Below, one piece after another: positions 1 through 6,589 of a stretch of DNA of 6,759 bases. A model generated the notes under the pieces. It was given only the letters and a program-made list of their open reading frames with translations, searched no databases and was not told the origin of the DNA. The stretch comes from Pseudomonadota bacterium (lineage in GTDB: Bacteria; Pseudomonadota; Alphaproteobacteria; Rhizobiales; Xanthobacteraceae), in assembly GCA_023405565.1 (NCBI GenBank), contig JAEXXW010000137.1, positions 1-6,759 on the forward strand. The letters run 5' to 3'. Position 1 is the stretch's first letter; each line of letters starts with the position of its first letter. The position numbers were made by a program, and so were the translations under genes.

Positions 1-1295
1 AGCTTGCGTTCCTCTTCCACGCTGATCGTACCGCGCGCGCGGCCCGCGGCGATGGCAAGACAGGCGAGCACGGACAACTGGCAGGTAAAGGCTTTGGTCG
101 AAGCGACGCCGATTTCCGGACCGGCCAGCGTCGGCATGATGATGTCGCTCTCACGGGCGATGGTGGATGTCTGCACATTCACCACCGACAGCACATGCTG
201 TCCCTGCTCCTTCGCGTAACGCAACGACGCCAGAGTGTCGGCGGTCTCGCCCGATTGCGAAACGAACAGCGCGAGGTCGCCCTTGCGCATCGGCGCCTCG
301 CGATAGCGGAATTCGGAGGCGACATCGATCTCGACCGGCAGGCGCGCATAGCGCTCGAACCAGTATTTGGCCACGAGCCCGGCATAGTATGCCGTGCCGC
401 AAGCCGAGATCGAAACGCGTTCGATATCTTTCCAGTCGAATGGCAGCTTGCCGGGCAAGGCCACGCTTTCCTTCGCCATGTCGATGTAATGCGACAGCGT
501 ATGCGCGACCACTTCCGGCTGCTCGTGGATTTCCTTCGCCATGAAATGACGATGGTTGCCCTTGTCGAGCAGGAAGGCCGCACTGTTGGTCTTGATGACC
601 GGCCGTTTCACCGCATTGCCGGCAACATCGAAGATCTGGACGCCGTCACGGGTCATGACAGCCCAGTCGCCCTCATCGAGATAGGAAATGGAATCGGTGA
701 AGGGCGCGAGCGCGATCGCGTCGGAGCCAAGATACATCTCGCCACTACCGTGACCGATCGCCAGCGGCGATCCCTTGCGCGCGCCGATCATCAGATCGTC
801 TTCGCCGGCAAAAATGAAGGCGAGCGCGAAGGCGCCGCGCAGACGCGGCAAAGCCGCGCGCACGGCATCGACCGGCGAGCGGCCTTTCTTCATTTCCTCG
901 GTCACAAGATGCGCGACCACTTCCGTATCGGTCTCGGTGCCGAAGGTTGCGCCTTCTTTCTCAAGCTCCTCGCGCAACTCGCGAAAATTCTCGATGATGC
1001 CATTATGCACGACCGCAAGCCGTTCGGTGGCATGCGGATGCGCGTTGTTCTCGGTCGGCTTGCCGTGCGTCGCCCAGCGCGTATGACCGATACCGGCAAG
1101 ACCCGACAGGGGCTCGCGGCCAAGACGCTCCTGCAGGTTCTTCAGCTTGCCTTCGGCGCGGCGTCGTTCGAGATGACCATTCTCGACGGTGGCAACCCCG
1201 GCTGAATCATACCCGCGATATTCGAGACGTTTCAGCGCATCGACCAACTGGCCTGCGACCGGCTCACGCCCGAGAATTCCTACAATACCGCACAT
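1..1295 (-). CDS. glmS: Glutamine--fructose-6-phosphate aminotransferase (isomerizing), N-terminal 431 residues, cut by window edge
   Basis: GlmS makes glucosamine-6-phosphate from fructose-6-phosphate and glutamine in the cytoplasm, the first step towards UDP-GlcNAc for peptidoglycan and lipid A. Translation from the ATG at 1295 begins MCGIVGILGREP, so Cys2, the glutaminase nucleophile, is exposed after Met removal. The glutaminase motif HTRWATHG falls at residues 71-78, the same positions as in E. coli GlmS. The first SIS (sugar isomerase) domain follows, with SACGTAYYAG from about residue 297 and SQSGETADT near 347. The frame is open to the window edge, ending in EEERK. About 175 C-terminal residues of the usual ~608, including the isomerase active-site Glu/His/Lys residues, lie outside. 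The start is fixed by MCGIVGI and by an AGGGGA ribosome binding site nine bases upstream. It lies 227 bases downstream of glmU on the same strand. Long plus-strand open frames across it are antisense shadows. Identity is very secure. Confidence 0.98.
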   Translation of the reverse strand, partial: MCGIVGILGREPVAGQLVDALKRLEYRGYDSAGVATVENGHLERRRAEGKLKNLQERLGREPLSGLAGIGHTRWATHGKPTENNAHPHATERLAVVHNGIIENFRELREELEKEGATFGTETDTEVVAHLVTEEMKKGRSPVDAVRAALPRLRGAFALAFIFAGEDDLMIGARKGSPLAIGHGSGEMYLGSDAIALAPFTDSISYLDEGDWAVMTRDGVQIFDVAGNAVKRPVIKTNSAAFLLDKGNHRHFMAKEIHEQPEVVAHTLSHYIDMAKESVALPGKLPFDWKDIERVSISACGTAYYAGLVAKYWFERYARLPVEIDVASEFRYREAPMRKGDLALFVSQSGETADTLASLRYAKEQGQHVLSVVNVQTSTIARESDIIMPTLAGPEIGVASTKAFTCQLSVLACLAIAAGRARGTISVEEERK

Positions 1296-1304
1296 CCGTG
1301 CTCA

Positions 1305-1310
1305 TCCCCT
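1305..1310 (-). promoter_or_regulatory. Ribosome binding site of glmS
   Basis: Read on the minus strand this is AGGGGA, nine bases before the glmS ATG at 1295. It confirms that start. An ATG ten bases further upstream is out of frame and is not the start. Confidence 0.75.
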
Positions 1311-1323
1311 GCCGACACGACCC

Positions 1324-1376
1324 TAAAGCATGATGCCGAAAAGTGTGAAGCGGTTTTCGAAAGACATCATGCTCTA
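1324..1376. repeat. Palindromic intergenic element A (AGCATGATG arms)
   Basis: A perfect 9-base inverted repeat is formed by agcatgatg (1327-1335) and catcatgct (1365-1373). A nested pair, cgaaaa (1337-1342) and ttttcg (1354-1359), lies inside it. One mismatch outward, two more base pairs form (1324-1325 with 1375-1376). This design, AGCATGAT arms around a core like GAAAAGTGTGAAGCGGTTTTC, matches short palindromic elements that I remember as dispersed between genes in Bradyrhizobium, Rhodopseudomonas and relatives. There is only one copy here, so repetitiveness cannot be shown from this window. No U-run follows on either strand, so it is not a typical terminator. Confidence 0.6.
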
Positions 1377-1389
1377 ACCTATTAGAATC

Positions 1390-1437
1390 GATCACGTTTA
1401 TGACTTTCGATCGATTCGATCGAAAGTCATCGTGATC
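1390..1437. repeat. Long near-perfect palindromic element B
   Basis: Two perfect 14-base arms (1400-1413 and 1417-1430, starting atgactttcg and ending cgaaagtcat) flank a 3-base loop, att. Outside a 3-base bulge (ttt, 1397-1399), seven more pairs form between gatcacg (1390-1396) and cgtgatc (1431-1437). That gives 21 base pairs over 48 bases, far beyond chance. It would fold into a cruciform or a very stable RNA hairpin in either direction. It lies 14 bases from element A, and I associate both with the same family of alphaproteobacterial intergenic repeats. The lack of a U-run argues against simple termination. Possible roles are mRNA 3'-end protection or binding of a DNA-architectural protein. 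Confidence 0.65.
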
Positions 1438-1440
1438 TAT

Positions 1441-1454
1441 CGGTCGTTAGACCG
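1441..1454. repeat. Short hairpin C beside element B
   Basis: The stem cggtc (1441-1445) pairs with gaccg (1450-1454) around a gtta loop. It is only five base pairs, so alone it could be chance. Its place directly after element B and before the next hairpin suggests that it belongs to the same composite repeat block. Confidence 0.3.
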
Positions 1455-1465
1455 GCATCTTATGG

Positions 1466-1495
1466 TTAGCGGAAATCAAAAAGCGTTTCCGCTTA
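1466..1495 (-). terminator. Hairpin D; possible intrinsic terminator of glmU
   Basis: Two alternative folds share this site. On either strand, agcggaaa (1468-1475) pairs with tttccgct (1486-1493) over a 10-base loop. On the minus strand a tighter hairpin forms: AAGCG (1494-1490), a GAAA tetraloop, CGCTT (1485-1481), then three more T (1480-1478). This has the shape of a weak intrinsic terminator 28 bases after the glmU stop. If it works, glmS would need its own promoter or read-through. The U-run is short (five including the stem), so termination is probably partial. Alternatively it is just the last unit of the repeat block. Confidence 0.4.
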
Positions 1496-1522
1496 TGACA
1501 GGTAGGGCGTTCTGCGTCCCGC

Positions 1523-2878
1523 TCAACCGTGCTCTTTCTTGCCGACCGTCTTCAGGCTGCGCAAACGCGATACCCAGCCTTCCTTAATGACCTGCCGCAC
1601 GCGGCCGAGCACCAGCGAGTCAGCCGGCACATCTTCGGTAACGACCGAACCGGAGCCGACATAGGCGCCGTCACCGATTTTCACCGGCGCGACCAAAGAC
1701 GAATTCGAGCCGACAAAAGCGCGCTTGCCGACATCAGTGCGTTGCTTCGACGTACCATCATAATTGCAGAAGATCGTACCGGCGCCGATATTGGCGCCTT
1801 CGCCGACGCGGCCATCGCCGATATAGGCGAGATGGTTGGCCTTGGCACCATCCTCCATCGTGGCTTCCTTCACCTCGACGAAATTGCCGATACGCGCCGC
1901 CTTGCCGATCTTCGCACCCGGCCGCAGCCGCGCAAAAGGCCCGATCAACGCGCCCTCGCCGACATGCGCACCGGTGAGATGCGAGAACGAATGAATGACG
2001 GCTTTCGACTCCACCGTCACGCCAGGTCCGAACACGACATAGGGCTCGATCGTCACATCGCCGGCAAGCTTGGTATCGGCGGACAGAAACACCGTCTCCG
2101 GCGCAATCATGGTCACACCGGCATCGAGTGCGACTTCGCGCAGCCGCTGCTGCAAGACCGCCTCGGCTTCAGCAAGCTGTGCCTTGGTATTGATGCCGCG
2201 CACATCGTCCTCATCGACCTCGACCGCAACCGCGCGCAATCCGGATTGCGTCGCCAGCGCGACAGCGTCCGTCAGGTAGAATTCCTTCTTCGCATTCTTG
2301 TCGTCGATACGATCGAGCAGCGCGAGCGCGTGACGGCCGTCGAGCGCCATCAGCCCGCCATTGCAAAGGCGGATCGCACGCTCGGCCTCGCTCGCATCAT
2401 GGTGTTCGCGGATCGCGACAAGCTGGCCATCATTGACGATCAGACGGCCATAGCCTGTCGGATCGGCCGGCGTGAACCCGGCGACCGCAACCGCGGCACC
2501 GTTCTTCAGGGCATCCCGCAGCCGCTGCAACGTTTCGGCGCGCACCAGCGGCGTGTCGGCAAAAACGATCAGGATGTCATCGAAACCGCGTTCGAGAATC
2601 GGACGCGCGGCGAGAACGGCATGCGCTGTCCCGAGCCTTTGCATCTGTTTTGCGGTTTCGGCGCTGGGGATAACGCGCAAGGCCTCCTTCGCTACGGCAT
2701 CATGATCCGGGCCGACCACCACCGCGCAAGCTTTCGCCCCGGCCTGGGAGACCGCCCGCAAAACATGCTTCAAAAGTGTCTCGCCCCCGATGGCGTGCAG
2801 CACTTTTGGCAATGAGGACCGCATCCGCGTGCCCTCCCCCGCTGCAAGCACAACTGCAAGGCATGTCCGTTCCGCCAT
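1523..2878 (-). CDS. glmU: Bifunctional UDP-N-acetylglucosamine pyrophosphorylase / glucosamine-1-phosphate N-acetyltransferase
   Basis: GlmU acetylates glucosamine-1-phosphate with acetyl-CoA and then uridylylates GlcNAc-1-phosphate with UTP, giving cytoplasmic UDP-GlcNAc. The protein is 451 residues, close to the usual ~456. The N-terminal uridylyltransferase shows [15 protein letters not shown] (11-25), GTAHA (83-87), FADTPL with the metal-site Asp108, GYGR (142-145), NGG (173-175), EFYLTDAV (199-206) and GIN (228-230). From about residue 260 a left-handed beta-helix of hexapeptide repeats carries the acetyltransferase: RLRPG (317-321), NFVEVKEA (332-339), NHLAYIGD with the expected catalytic His349, CNYDG (371-375) and a KEGW tail near 432-435. 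I chose the start giving [10 protein letters not shown] because family proteins begin there; an in-frame ATG at 2941 would add 21 unconserved residues. A weak GGGAAAG lies upstream. The gene is intact, with glmS downstream on the same strand. Confidence 0.97.
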   Translation of the reverse strand: MAERTCLAVVLAAGEGTRMRSSLPKVLHAIGGETLLKHVLRAVSQAGAKACAVVVGPDHDAVAKEALRVIPSAETAKQMQRLGTAHAVLAARPILERGFDDILIVFADTPLVRAETLQRLRDALKNGAAVAVAGFTPADPTGYGRLIVNDGQLVAIREHHDASEAERAIRLCNGGLMALDGRHALALLDRIDDKNAKKEFYLTDAVALATQSGLRAVAVEVDEDDVRGINTKAQLAEAEAVLQQRLREVALDAGVTMIAPETVFLSADTKLAGDVTIEPYVVFGPGVTVESKAVIHSFSHLTGAHVGEGALIGPFARLRPGAKIGKAARIGNFVEVKEATMEDGAKANHLAYIGDGRVGEGANIGAGTIFCNYDGTSKQRTDVGKRAFVGSNSSLVAPVKIGDGAYVGSGSVVTEDVPADSLVLGRVRQVIKEGWVSRLRSLKTVGKKEHG

Positions 2879-2998
2879 CTCGTCTTTCCCGATCAAATCC
2901 TTCGCGCGTCTTAGCTGAGCAAAATGGCACGGGAAAGCCACAAGCCTTCGGCTTGCAACCCGCTGTTAATGACGGCTTCCTGTTAGCATCTGCGGAAT
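2879..2998. promoter_or_regulatory. Divergent intergenic region between glmU and the SPOR-like gene
   Basis: These 120 bases separate two genes that start away from each other, so promoters for both must lie here or in the adjacent coding ends. A perfect 6-base hairpin is present, caagcc (2941-2946) and ggcttg (2950-2955) around ttc. No U-run follows it. I could not find a convincing -35/-10 pair on either strand, so no promoter position is claimed. Confidence 0.4.
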
Positions 2999-3841
2999 AT
3001 GATTCGTGGCCGGAAGATGCCCAAGCCAGTGACAAAACGCGCCAGTCCTGTGGTTTCCTACCTGCGCCTCGACCTGCGCGGATTGGTGCGCCCGGCCTTA
3101 TGGGGCTCGGCGGCCATCGTATCATTGCTTGCGGTCGCTTTGGCGACCCAGACCGCAACCGGCCAGAGCCGCATAGCCACGGCCTATGGCGCGATCACGG
3201 GATCGTCCGAAATCACGGCGTTTGAGCGCGAGCAGAAAGCCGCCCGGCGCGAGCACATTCGCGATATTGAGGCAACGCACCTGACCGAGGTGATGCGGAC
3301 CTTGTCGGAGGATCGCGATCAATTGCTGGCGCGCATGGCCGTGCTCGAACGTAATTACGAAGACGTCACCGGTTCGATCGGTCGGCTGACCGCACCGCCC
3401 AATCCGGCCACCGAACAATTGTTTCCGATCGCGCCATCGACCGAACTGGCACCCGTGATACCGCCGCCGCAGCCGACGGCTCCCATCGCGACTATTTCTA
3501 CCGCCCAACCCGAACGCGACACGACAACCACCCCTCCGACCGAGCCTGCCCAGACGGCGTCCGCGCGAACCGAATTCGGCATCGACCTCGGCGGCGGCGC
3601 GACGCTCGCGGCCATGCGGGCGGCATGGAACCAGATCCGCCGCAATCACGCCACCCTGCTCGATGGCCTGCGTCCGGTGATCGGCGTCCGCGATGGCAAG
3701 GGTGGCCAGGTCGACCTGCGGCTGATCGTCGGCCCCTTCTCCAATGCCGCGGTCGCCGCCAAATTCTGCGCCTCGCTTACCGCTGCGGGTCAGCCCTGCC
3801 AGCCAGCGACATTCGATGGACAGCGGCTCGCCCTGCGGTGA
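2999..3841 (+). CDS. Single-pass inner-membrane protein with coiled coil and SPOR-like C-terminal domain
   Basis: I do not recognise a named gene. The 280-residue protein has a basic N-terminus (1-32), one hydrophobic segment (about 33-52, ALWGSAAIVSLLAVALATQT), and a charged helical stretch likely to form a coiled coil (about 72-130). A Pro/Thr/Ala-rich linker follows (131-190), then a compact C-terminal domain (191-280). The segment LRLIVGPFSNAAVAAKFCASL (240-260) matches the second-half signature of SPOR domains (strand, GPF, then a helix starting with A-x-x-A). SPOR domains bind denuded peptidoglycan strands in the periplasm, often at the septum, so the predicted topology is cytoplasmic N-terminus and periplasmic SPOR. 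Two cysteines (257, 267) could form a disulfide there. The start at 2999 has only a weak CGGA upstream; Met7 (3017) is an alternative. It is divergent from glmU and probably co-transcribed with the gene at 3900. Confidence 0.8.
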   Translation: MIRGRKMPKPVTKRASPVVSYLRLDLRGLVRPALWGSAAIVSLLAVALATQTATGQSRIATAYGAITGSSEITAFEREQKAARREHIRDIEATHLTEVMRTLSEDRDQLLARMAVLERNYEDVTGSIGRLTAPPNPATEQLFPIAPSTELAPVIPPPQPTAPIATISTAQPERDTTTTPPTEPAQTASARTEFGIDLGGGATLAAMRAAWNQIRRNHATLLDGLRPVIGVRDGKGGQVDLRLIVGPFSNAAVAAKFCASLTAAGQPCQPATFDGQRLALR

Positions 3842-3899
3842 GAGCATCGGCCGTTCTTCGAACATTGCCGGTCCCGTTTCTCCACGTCATATTGACGGC

Positions 3900-4292
3900 A
3901 TGACAACCCGACCACTCTTCCGCCCGACGGCTCAGCAAACCTGCTGGCTCATTACCATTGGCTTTCTCGCGCTCGGCTATGCGCTGTATCTGCGCTATCT
4001 CGCGATCGAACTCACCAGCGTCGGTCTTGCCTGTCAGGCGGGCGCGCAGACCTGGCTCTGCACGACACGCCAGGTCGTCATGGCACTGTTCAACAATTCC
4101 GTCTTCGGCTGGGTGGCGCTCGTGGCCGCCCTGCTCAACCTGATCCGGCCGTCGTTGTTTCTGTTTGCCATCGCTCTGGCGGCCGGTGCCGCCGGGGTCG
4201 TTTTGTACAATGCCGGCCTTGCCGGTCTTGCGCTCGCACTTCTGGTTGTCAGCTTTGCGCGACCGGCGCCGATCGGCGCAGACGAAGACTGA
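3900..4292 (+). CDS. Small polytopic membrane protein with a VKOR-like two-cysteine loop
   Basis: I do not recognise a named gene. The 130-residue protein begins MTTRPLFRPT and has about four hydrophobic segments: 14-36, 60-81, 84-103 and 105-120. Between segments 1 and 2 is an extramembrane loop with Cys45 and Cys54 (C-x8-C), followed by a helix with NNSVFGW. That order resembles vitamin K epoxide reductase (VKOR) and related thiol-oxidising membrane proteins, where a loop cysteine pair precedes a helix with S-x-x-x-G. The CxxC that binds quinone in the fourth VKOR helix is missing; the only other cysteine is Cys15 in helix 1. The protein is therefore either a degenerate relative or only a lookalike. 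The start at 3900 lies 58 bases after the SPOR-like gene, without a clear ribosome binding site; a longer upstream frame is not needed. The 3' end overlaps ndvC by 44 bases, tail to tail. Confidence 0.75.
   Translation: MTTRPLFRPTAQQTCWLITIGFLALGYALYLRYLAIELTSVGLACQAGAQTWLCTTRQVVMALFNNSVFGWVALVAALLNLIRPSLFLFAIALAAGAAGVVLYNAGLAGLALALLVVSFARPAPIGADED
4249..4292. other. Tail-to-tail coding overlap of the small membrane protein gene and ndvC
   Basis: The plus-strand gene stops with TGA at 4290-4292 and the minus-strand ndvC stops with TGA at 4249-4251. The last 44 bases of each are therefore antisense to the other. No terminator can lie between them, so the two transcripts should overlap at their 3' ends. 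Confidence 0.85.
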
Positions 4293-5895
4293 CCGCCAGC
4301 ACAACAAGCAGCGCGCAAAACCAGAGCGACTGCCAATTGGCGAAGCTTTCATTGAAGACGATATAGATCGCCGACAATACCAGCACTGACGCGGCGACAG
4401 TCTCCGCAAGTCCTGCCTTGCTCGAGCGGCTGAACAGCGCCAGCACGGCAATCGGTACGATGGCTGCCGTCAGCGGCGCATAGGTGAAGTCGCGATAGCG
4501 GGGATCGAAGACGAGACCGAGCGCGACCTGAAGAGCAAGAACCGTCACCGCCGCGATCAGCAGGCCGGTCAGAAGATCCGGCCGCGATGACTTCCGGTCA
4601 TTGCGGGCAAGACTGTCGGCGAAAGACGGCACGACACCGCCCCGCATGACAGTGCTCGCCGCCGCGATCGGCACGAAAGCCGCCAGCGCCACCAAAGCCC
4701 CCGACCGCAGCCACGCGCCAAGACCAAGGCTTTCATAAACCGTCTTTTCGACGGCCAGGCCAAGCATCGTCCCGCCCGCCAGCGCGATCGCTGCGACGGC
4801 CAGCCAGCCTCCAATCTGCGTGGCGTCGTCCGGCCGACGCGTCCAGCCGGCCGCCGCGAAGATCACCACGACAAAGGCCACTCCGACGGCGGCCTGCGAC
4901 AGCCAGTGCGGATGATTGGAGACCGGGGCACCCCACTGGAATTTCGGCTGGCGCGTCGCATCGTCGAACAGTCCCCAATAGCCGCCGACCGTCCCTTCCA
5001 GCCGGCGTTTCCAGGGCTGGTCAAAAGCCTCGATCACATTGACGCGGTAACCGCGCTGCTTGGCCAGCGCCAGGATCTCCTGAAGAATGAGCGACTGGTT
5101 GACCAGCGACGGCAATGCACCCTCGCGCATGCGCCCCTGACTCGGCCAGCCGGTCTCCCCGATCAGGATGTCCTTGTTCGGAAAGGCGGCCGCCATCTTC
5201 TCGCGGATCGAACCGACATGCGCCGCCGCGTCCTTGGCCGGGATCGGGTGGTCCTCCCAATAAGGAAGGATATGGATGGTGACGAAATCGACCGCGTCAT
5301 AGACTTCGCGGTGGCGCAGCCAGAATTCCCAGACGTCGGCATAGGTCACCGGCATCGACACCTGTTTCTTCACCTCGCGGATGAAGTTGGCGACGTCGGC
5401 ACCTGACAGCTCCCCACGCAACAGCACCTCGTTGCCGACCACCACCGACTGGATCACATCCGGGAAACGCTTGGCCAAAGCCACCACGCTTTCGACCTGC
5501 TGGCGGTTTTTCTCCGGGTGGCTGGACAGCCAGAGCCCCTGGATCACCTTCAGCCCGACGCGCTGGGCAATGGCCGGCACCTGGTCGAGACCGTGCTCGG
5601 TGGAATAGGTACGGATGCAATCGGTCAGCGGCTTGAGGCGGGTCAGATCGTCCTCGATTTGCGCGGCCTGAATAAAAGTTCCGGCGCTCAAGGGCGATTG
5701 CTCACCCCGGAATGGCGCATAGGACACGCATTGCAGCTTCTCGCCTGCATGGGCCGCAGCCAGCATCGGAACGGGCTTGCCGAGCCACCACCAGTTCAGA
5801 GCGACGAGCGCGGAAACGGCAAGCAGCAAGGCAAGTGGGACGACGGCGCGGCTTAATGATTGTTCATGCATGGTCAGGTGACGCTTTGGCTTCAC
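4249..5895 (-). CDS. ndvC: Membrane-anchored GH17 glucan protein, NdvC-like beta-(1,6)-glucan synthase/transglycosylase
   Basis: The 548-residue protein has an N-terminal membrane anchor (about 17-37), an exported glycoside hydrolase family 17 domain (about 55-325) and roughly seven further membrane segments (333-350, 362-382, 393-415, 441-463, 471-489, 495-515, 519-538). The GH17 active-site signatures are clear: VVVGNEV with the expected acid/base Glu156, and IGETGWPS with the expected nucleophile Glu247. EAFDQPWK (289-296) and GYWGLFD (305-311) close the barrel. The layout and size (~60 kDa) fit Bradyrhizobium japonicum NdvC, which is needed with NdvB for cyclic beta-(1,3),(1,6)-glucans, implicated in hypo-osmotic adaptation and nodulation. 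The likely chemistry is periplasmic branching or transfer onto beta-1,3-glucan. The longest frame starts with GTG at 5895; an ATG at 5871 (Met9) is an equally plausible start, and neither has a strong ribosome binding site. NdvB is not in the window. GH17 assignment is secure, the ndvC name less so. Confidence 0.88.
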   Translation of the reverse strand: MKPKRHLTMHEQSLSRAVVPLALLLAVSALVALNWWWLGKPVPMLAAAHAGEKLQCVSYAPFRGEQSPLSAGTFIQAAQIEDDLTRLKPLTDCIRTYSTEHGLDQVPAIAQRVGLKVIQGLWLSSHPEKNRQQVESVVALAKRFPDVIQSVVVGNEVLLRGELSGADVANFIREVKKQVSMPVTYADVWEFWLRHREVYDAVDFVTIHILPYWEDHPIPAKDAAAHVGSIREKMAAAFPNKDILIGETGWPSQGRMREGALPSLVNQSLILQEILALAKQRGYRVNVIEAFDQPWKRRLEGTVGGYWGLFDDATRQPKFQWGAPVSNHPHWLSQAAVGVAFVVVIFAAAGWTRRPDDATQIGGWLAVAAIALAGGTMLGLAVEKTVYESLGLGAWLRSGALVALAAFVPIAAASTVMRGGVVPSFADSLARNDRKSSRPDLLTGLLIAAVTVLALQVALGLVFDPRYRDFTYAPLTAAIVPIAVLALFSRSSKAGLAETVAASVLVLSAIYIVFNESFANWQSLWFCALLVVLAVSLRLRRSAPVAQS

Positions 5896-6039
5896 TTACC
5901 GCAATGGCACGAACAACGGCTCCGCGACAAATGCGCTCTCATCATGGTTCCGTAAGACAGCACTAACTTACCGGTTGTGCTGGACAAATCCGGCGAAAGA
6001 CGGAAATCTTAGGCGATCGGAAACCGGGCCGTATTGCTG

Positions 6040-6052
6040 ACCGGATTCCGGT
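6040..6052. promoter_or_regulatory. Palindrome in the divergent ndvC / secreted-protein region; possible operator
   Basis: The sequence accgga-t-tccggt has perfect 6-base arms around one central base. It sits 48 bases before the ATG at 6100 and 143 bases upstream of the ndvC start, within a 204-base divergent gap. A dyad of this size can be a regulator site, but short CCGG palindromes also arise by chance in GC-rich DNA. I found no convincing -35/-10 pair nearby. Confidence 0.25.
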
Positions 6053-6099
6053 GCAAAAGCCACTTCCGGCCGCCTGTAACACTTGGATCATCCGCCATC

Positions 6100-6588
6100 A
6101 TGTCGTTCCGCCTTGCTCACGCTCTCCCAGCTCTCTGCCTTGCCCTTTCGTTCGCGGCAGGACCTGCCGCGGCGCAGAACGACCCGAATCAGGCCGACAA
6201 GGCCAAGCAGCAGCCGCAGCAACAGGGCGACCAGAAGAAGGAGGCGCCGCGCGTCAACGAGCTTGTCGAAGTGTCGAAGCAACTGAGCGGCCCGGCCGGC
6301 AATCCGGAATGCGTCTGGGTCGGCAGAAACATCGTCGGCCGTCTCTATGCCAACGATCTTGATACCGCCTTCCGTCATCTCGATCTTTATGATCGGTTCG
6401 GATGCCCAGGTGGCCATGTCCAAGCAGCGTTTCGCTGCGTTTTGAAGCAGACACCGGCCGAACCGCAGAAGCAGGATAACGTTAACGCACGCGTTCATTC
6501 ATGCTGGGTTAATCCAGCGGCGCCGCCGGCTTCCGCAGCGGCGGCGACAACGCCTGCGACCACATCGACCGGAACAACGACGCAGTGA
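6100..6588 (+). CDS. Small secreted four-cysteine protein, possibly glucan-associated
   Basis: The 162-residue protein begins MSFRLAHALPALCLALSFAAGPAAAQ, a typical Sec signal peptide likely cleaved near residues 25/26. A Gln/Lys-rich hydrophilic stretch follows (26-50). The compact core (about 51-137) has four cysteines at 71, 102, 113 and 135, enough for two periplasmic disulfides, in contexts PECVWVGRNIVGRL, YDRFGCPGGH, FRCVLK and HSCWV. The tail (138-162) is Ala/Pro/Thr-rich and probably disordered. From memory, similar rhizobial proteins carry the database name 'beta-1-3, beta-1-6-glucan biosynthesis protein'. The position divergent from ndvC agrees with that, but I know of no demonstrated biochemical role. 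It is smaller than the reported ~26 kDa NdvD, so I do not use that symbol. An in-frame TTG at 6034 would put 22 extra residues before the signal peptide, so ATG 6100 is preferred, although its ribosome binding site is weak. Confidence 0.82.
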   Translation: MSFRLAHALPALCLALSFAAGPAAAQNDPNQADKAKQQPQQQGDQKKEAPRVNELVEVSKQLSGPAGNPECVWVGRNIVGRLYANDLDTAFRHLDLYDRFGCPGGHVQAAFRCVLKQTPAEPQKQDNVNARVHSCWVNPAAPPASAAAATTPATTSTGTTTQ

Positions 6589-6589
6589 T

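Noticed and set aside
195..1205. 336-codon plus-strand open frame
   Set aside because: It is antisense to glmS, whose minus-strand frame has all the expected motifs. No ribosome binding site or domain supports it.
1324..1495. CRISPR array or insertion sequence
   Set aside because: The palindromes differ in sequence and are not regularly spaced direct repeats. There is no transposase frame or target-site duplication.
1296..1522. glmS ribozyme/riboswitch
   Set aside because: The known glmS ribozyme is a Firmicutes-type element with a double-pseudoknot core. This gap holds simple palindromes and I saw no match to that core.
1529..2815. 428-codon plus-strand open frame
   Set aside because: It is exactly antisense to glmU. 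Its translation is Arg/Asp/His-rich with no recognisable domain, as expected from the reverse strand of a GC-rich conserved gene.
2879..2941. In-frame N-terminal extension of glmU to an ATG at 2941
   Set aside because: The extra 21 residues do not resemble GlmU, which begins a few residues before the LAAGEGTRM motif. The start at 2878 gives the family length.
3122..3865. 247-codon minus-strand open frame
   Set aside because: It is antisense to the SPOR-like gene, with Arg/Gly-rich low-complexity translation. The plus-strand frame has a sensible membrane segment and domain layout.
6034..6099. TTG start extending the secreted protein by 22 residues
   Set aside because: It would place a polar, basic segment ahead of a complete signal peptide. 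The ATG at 6100 gives a standard Sec signal.
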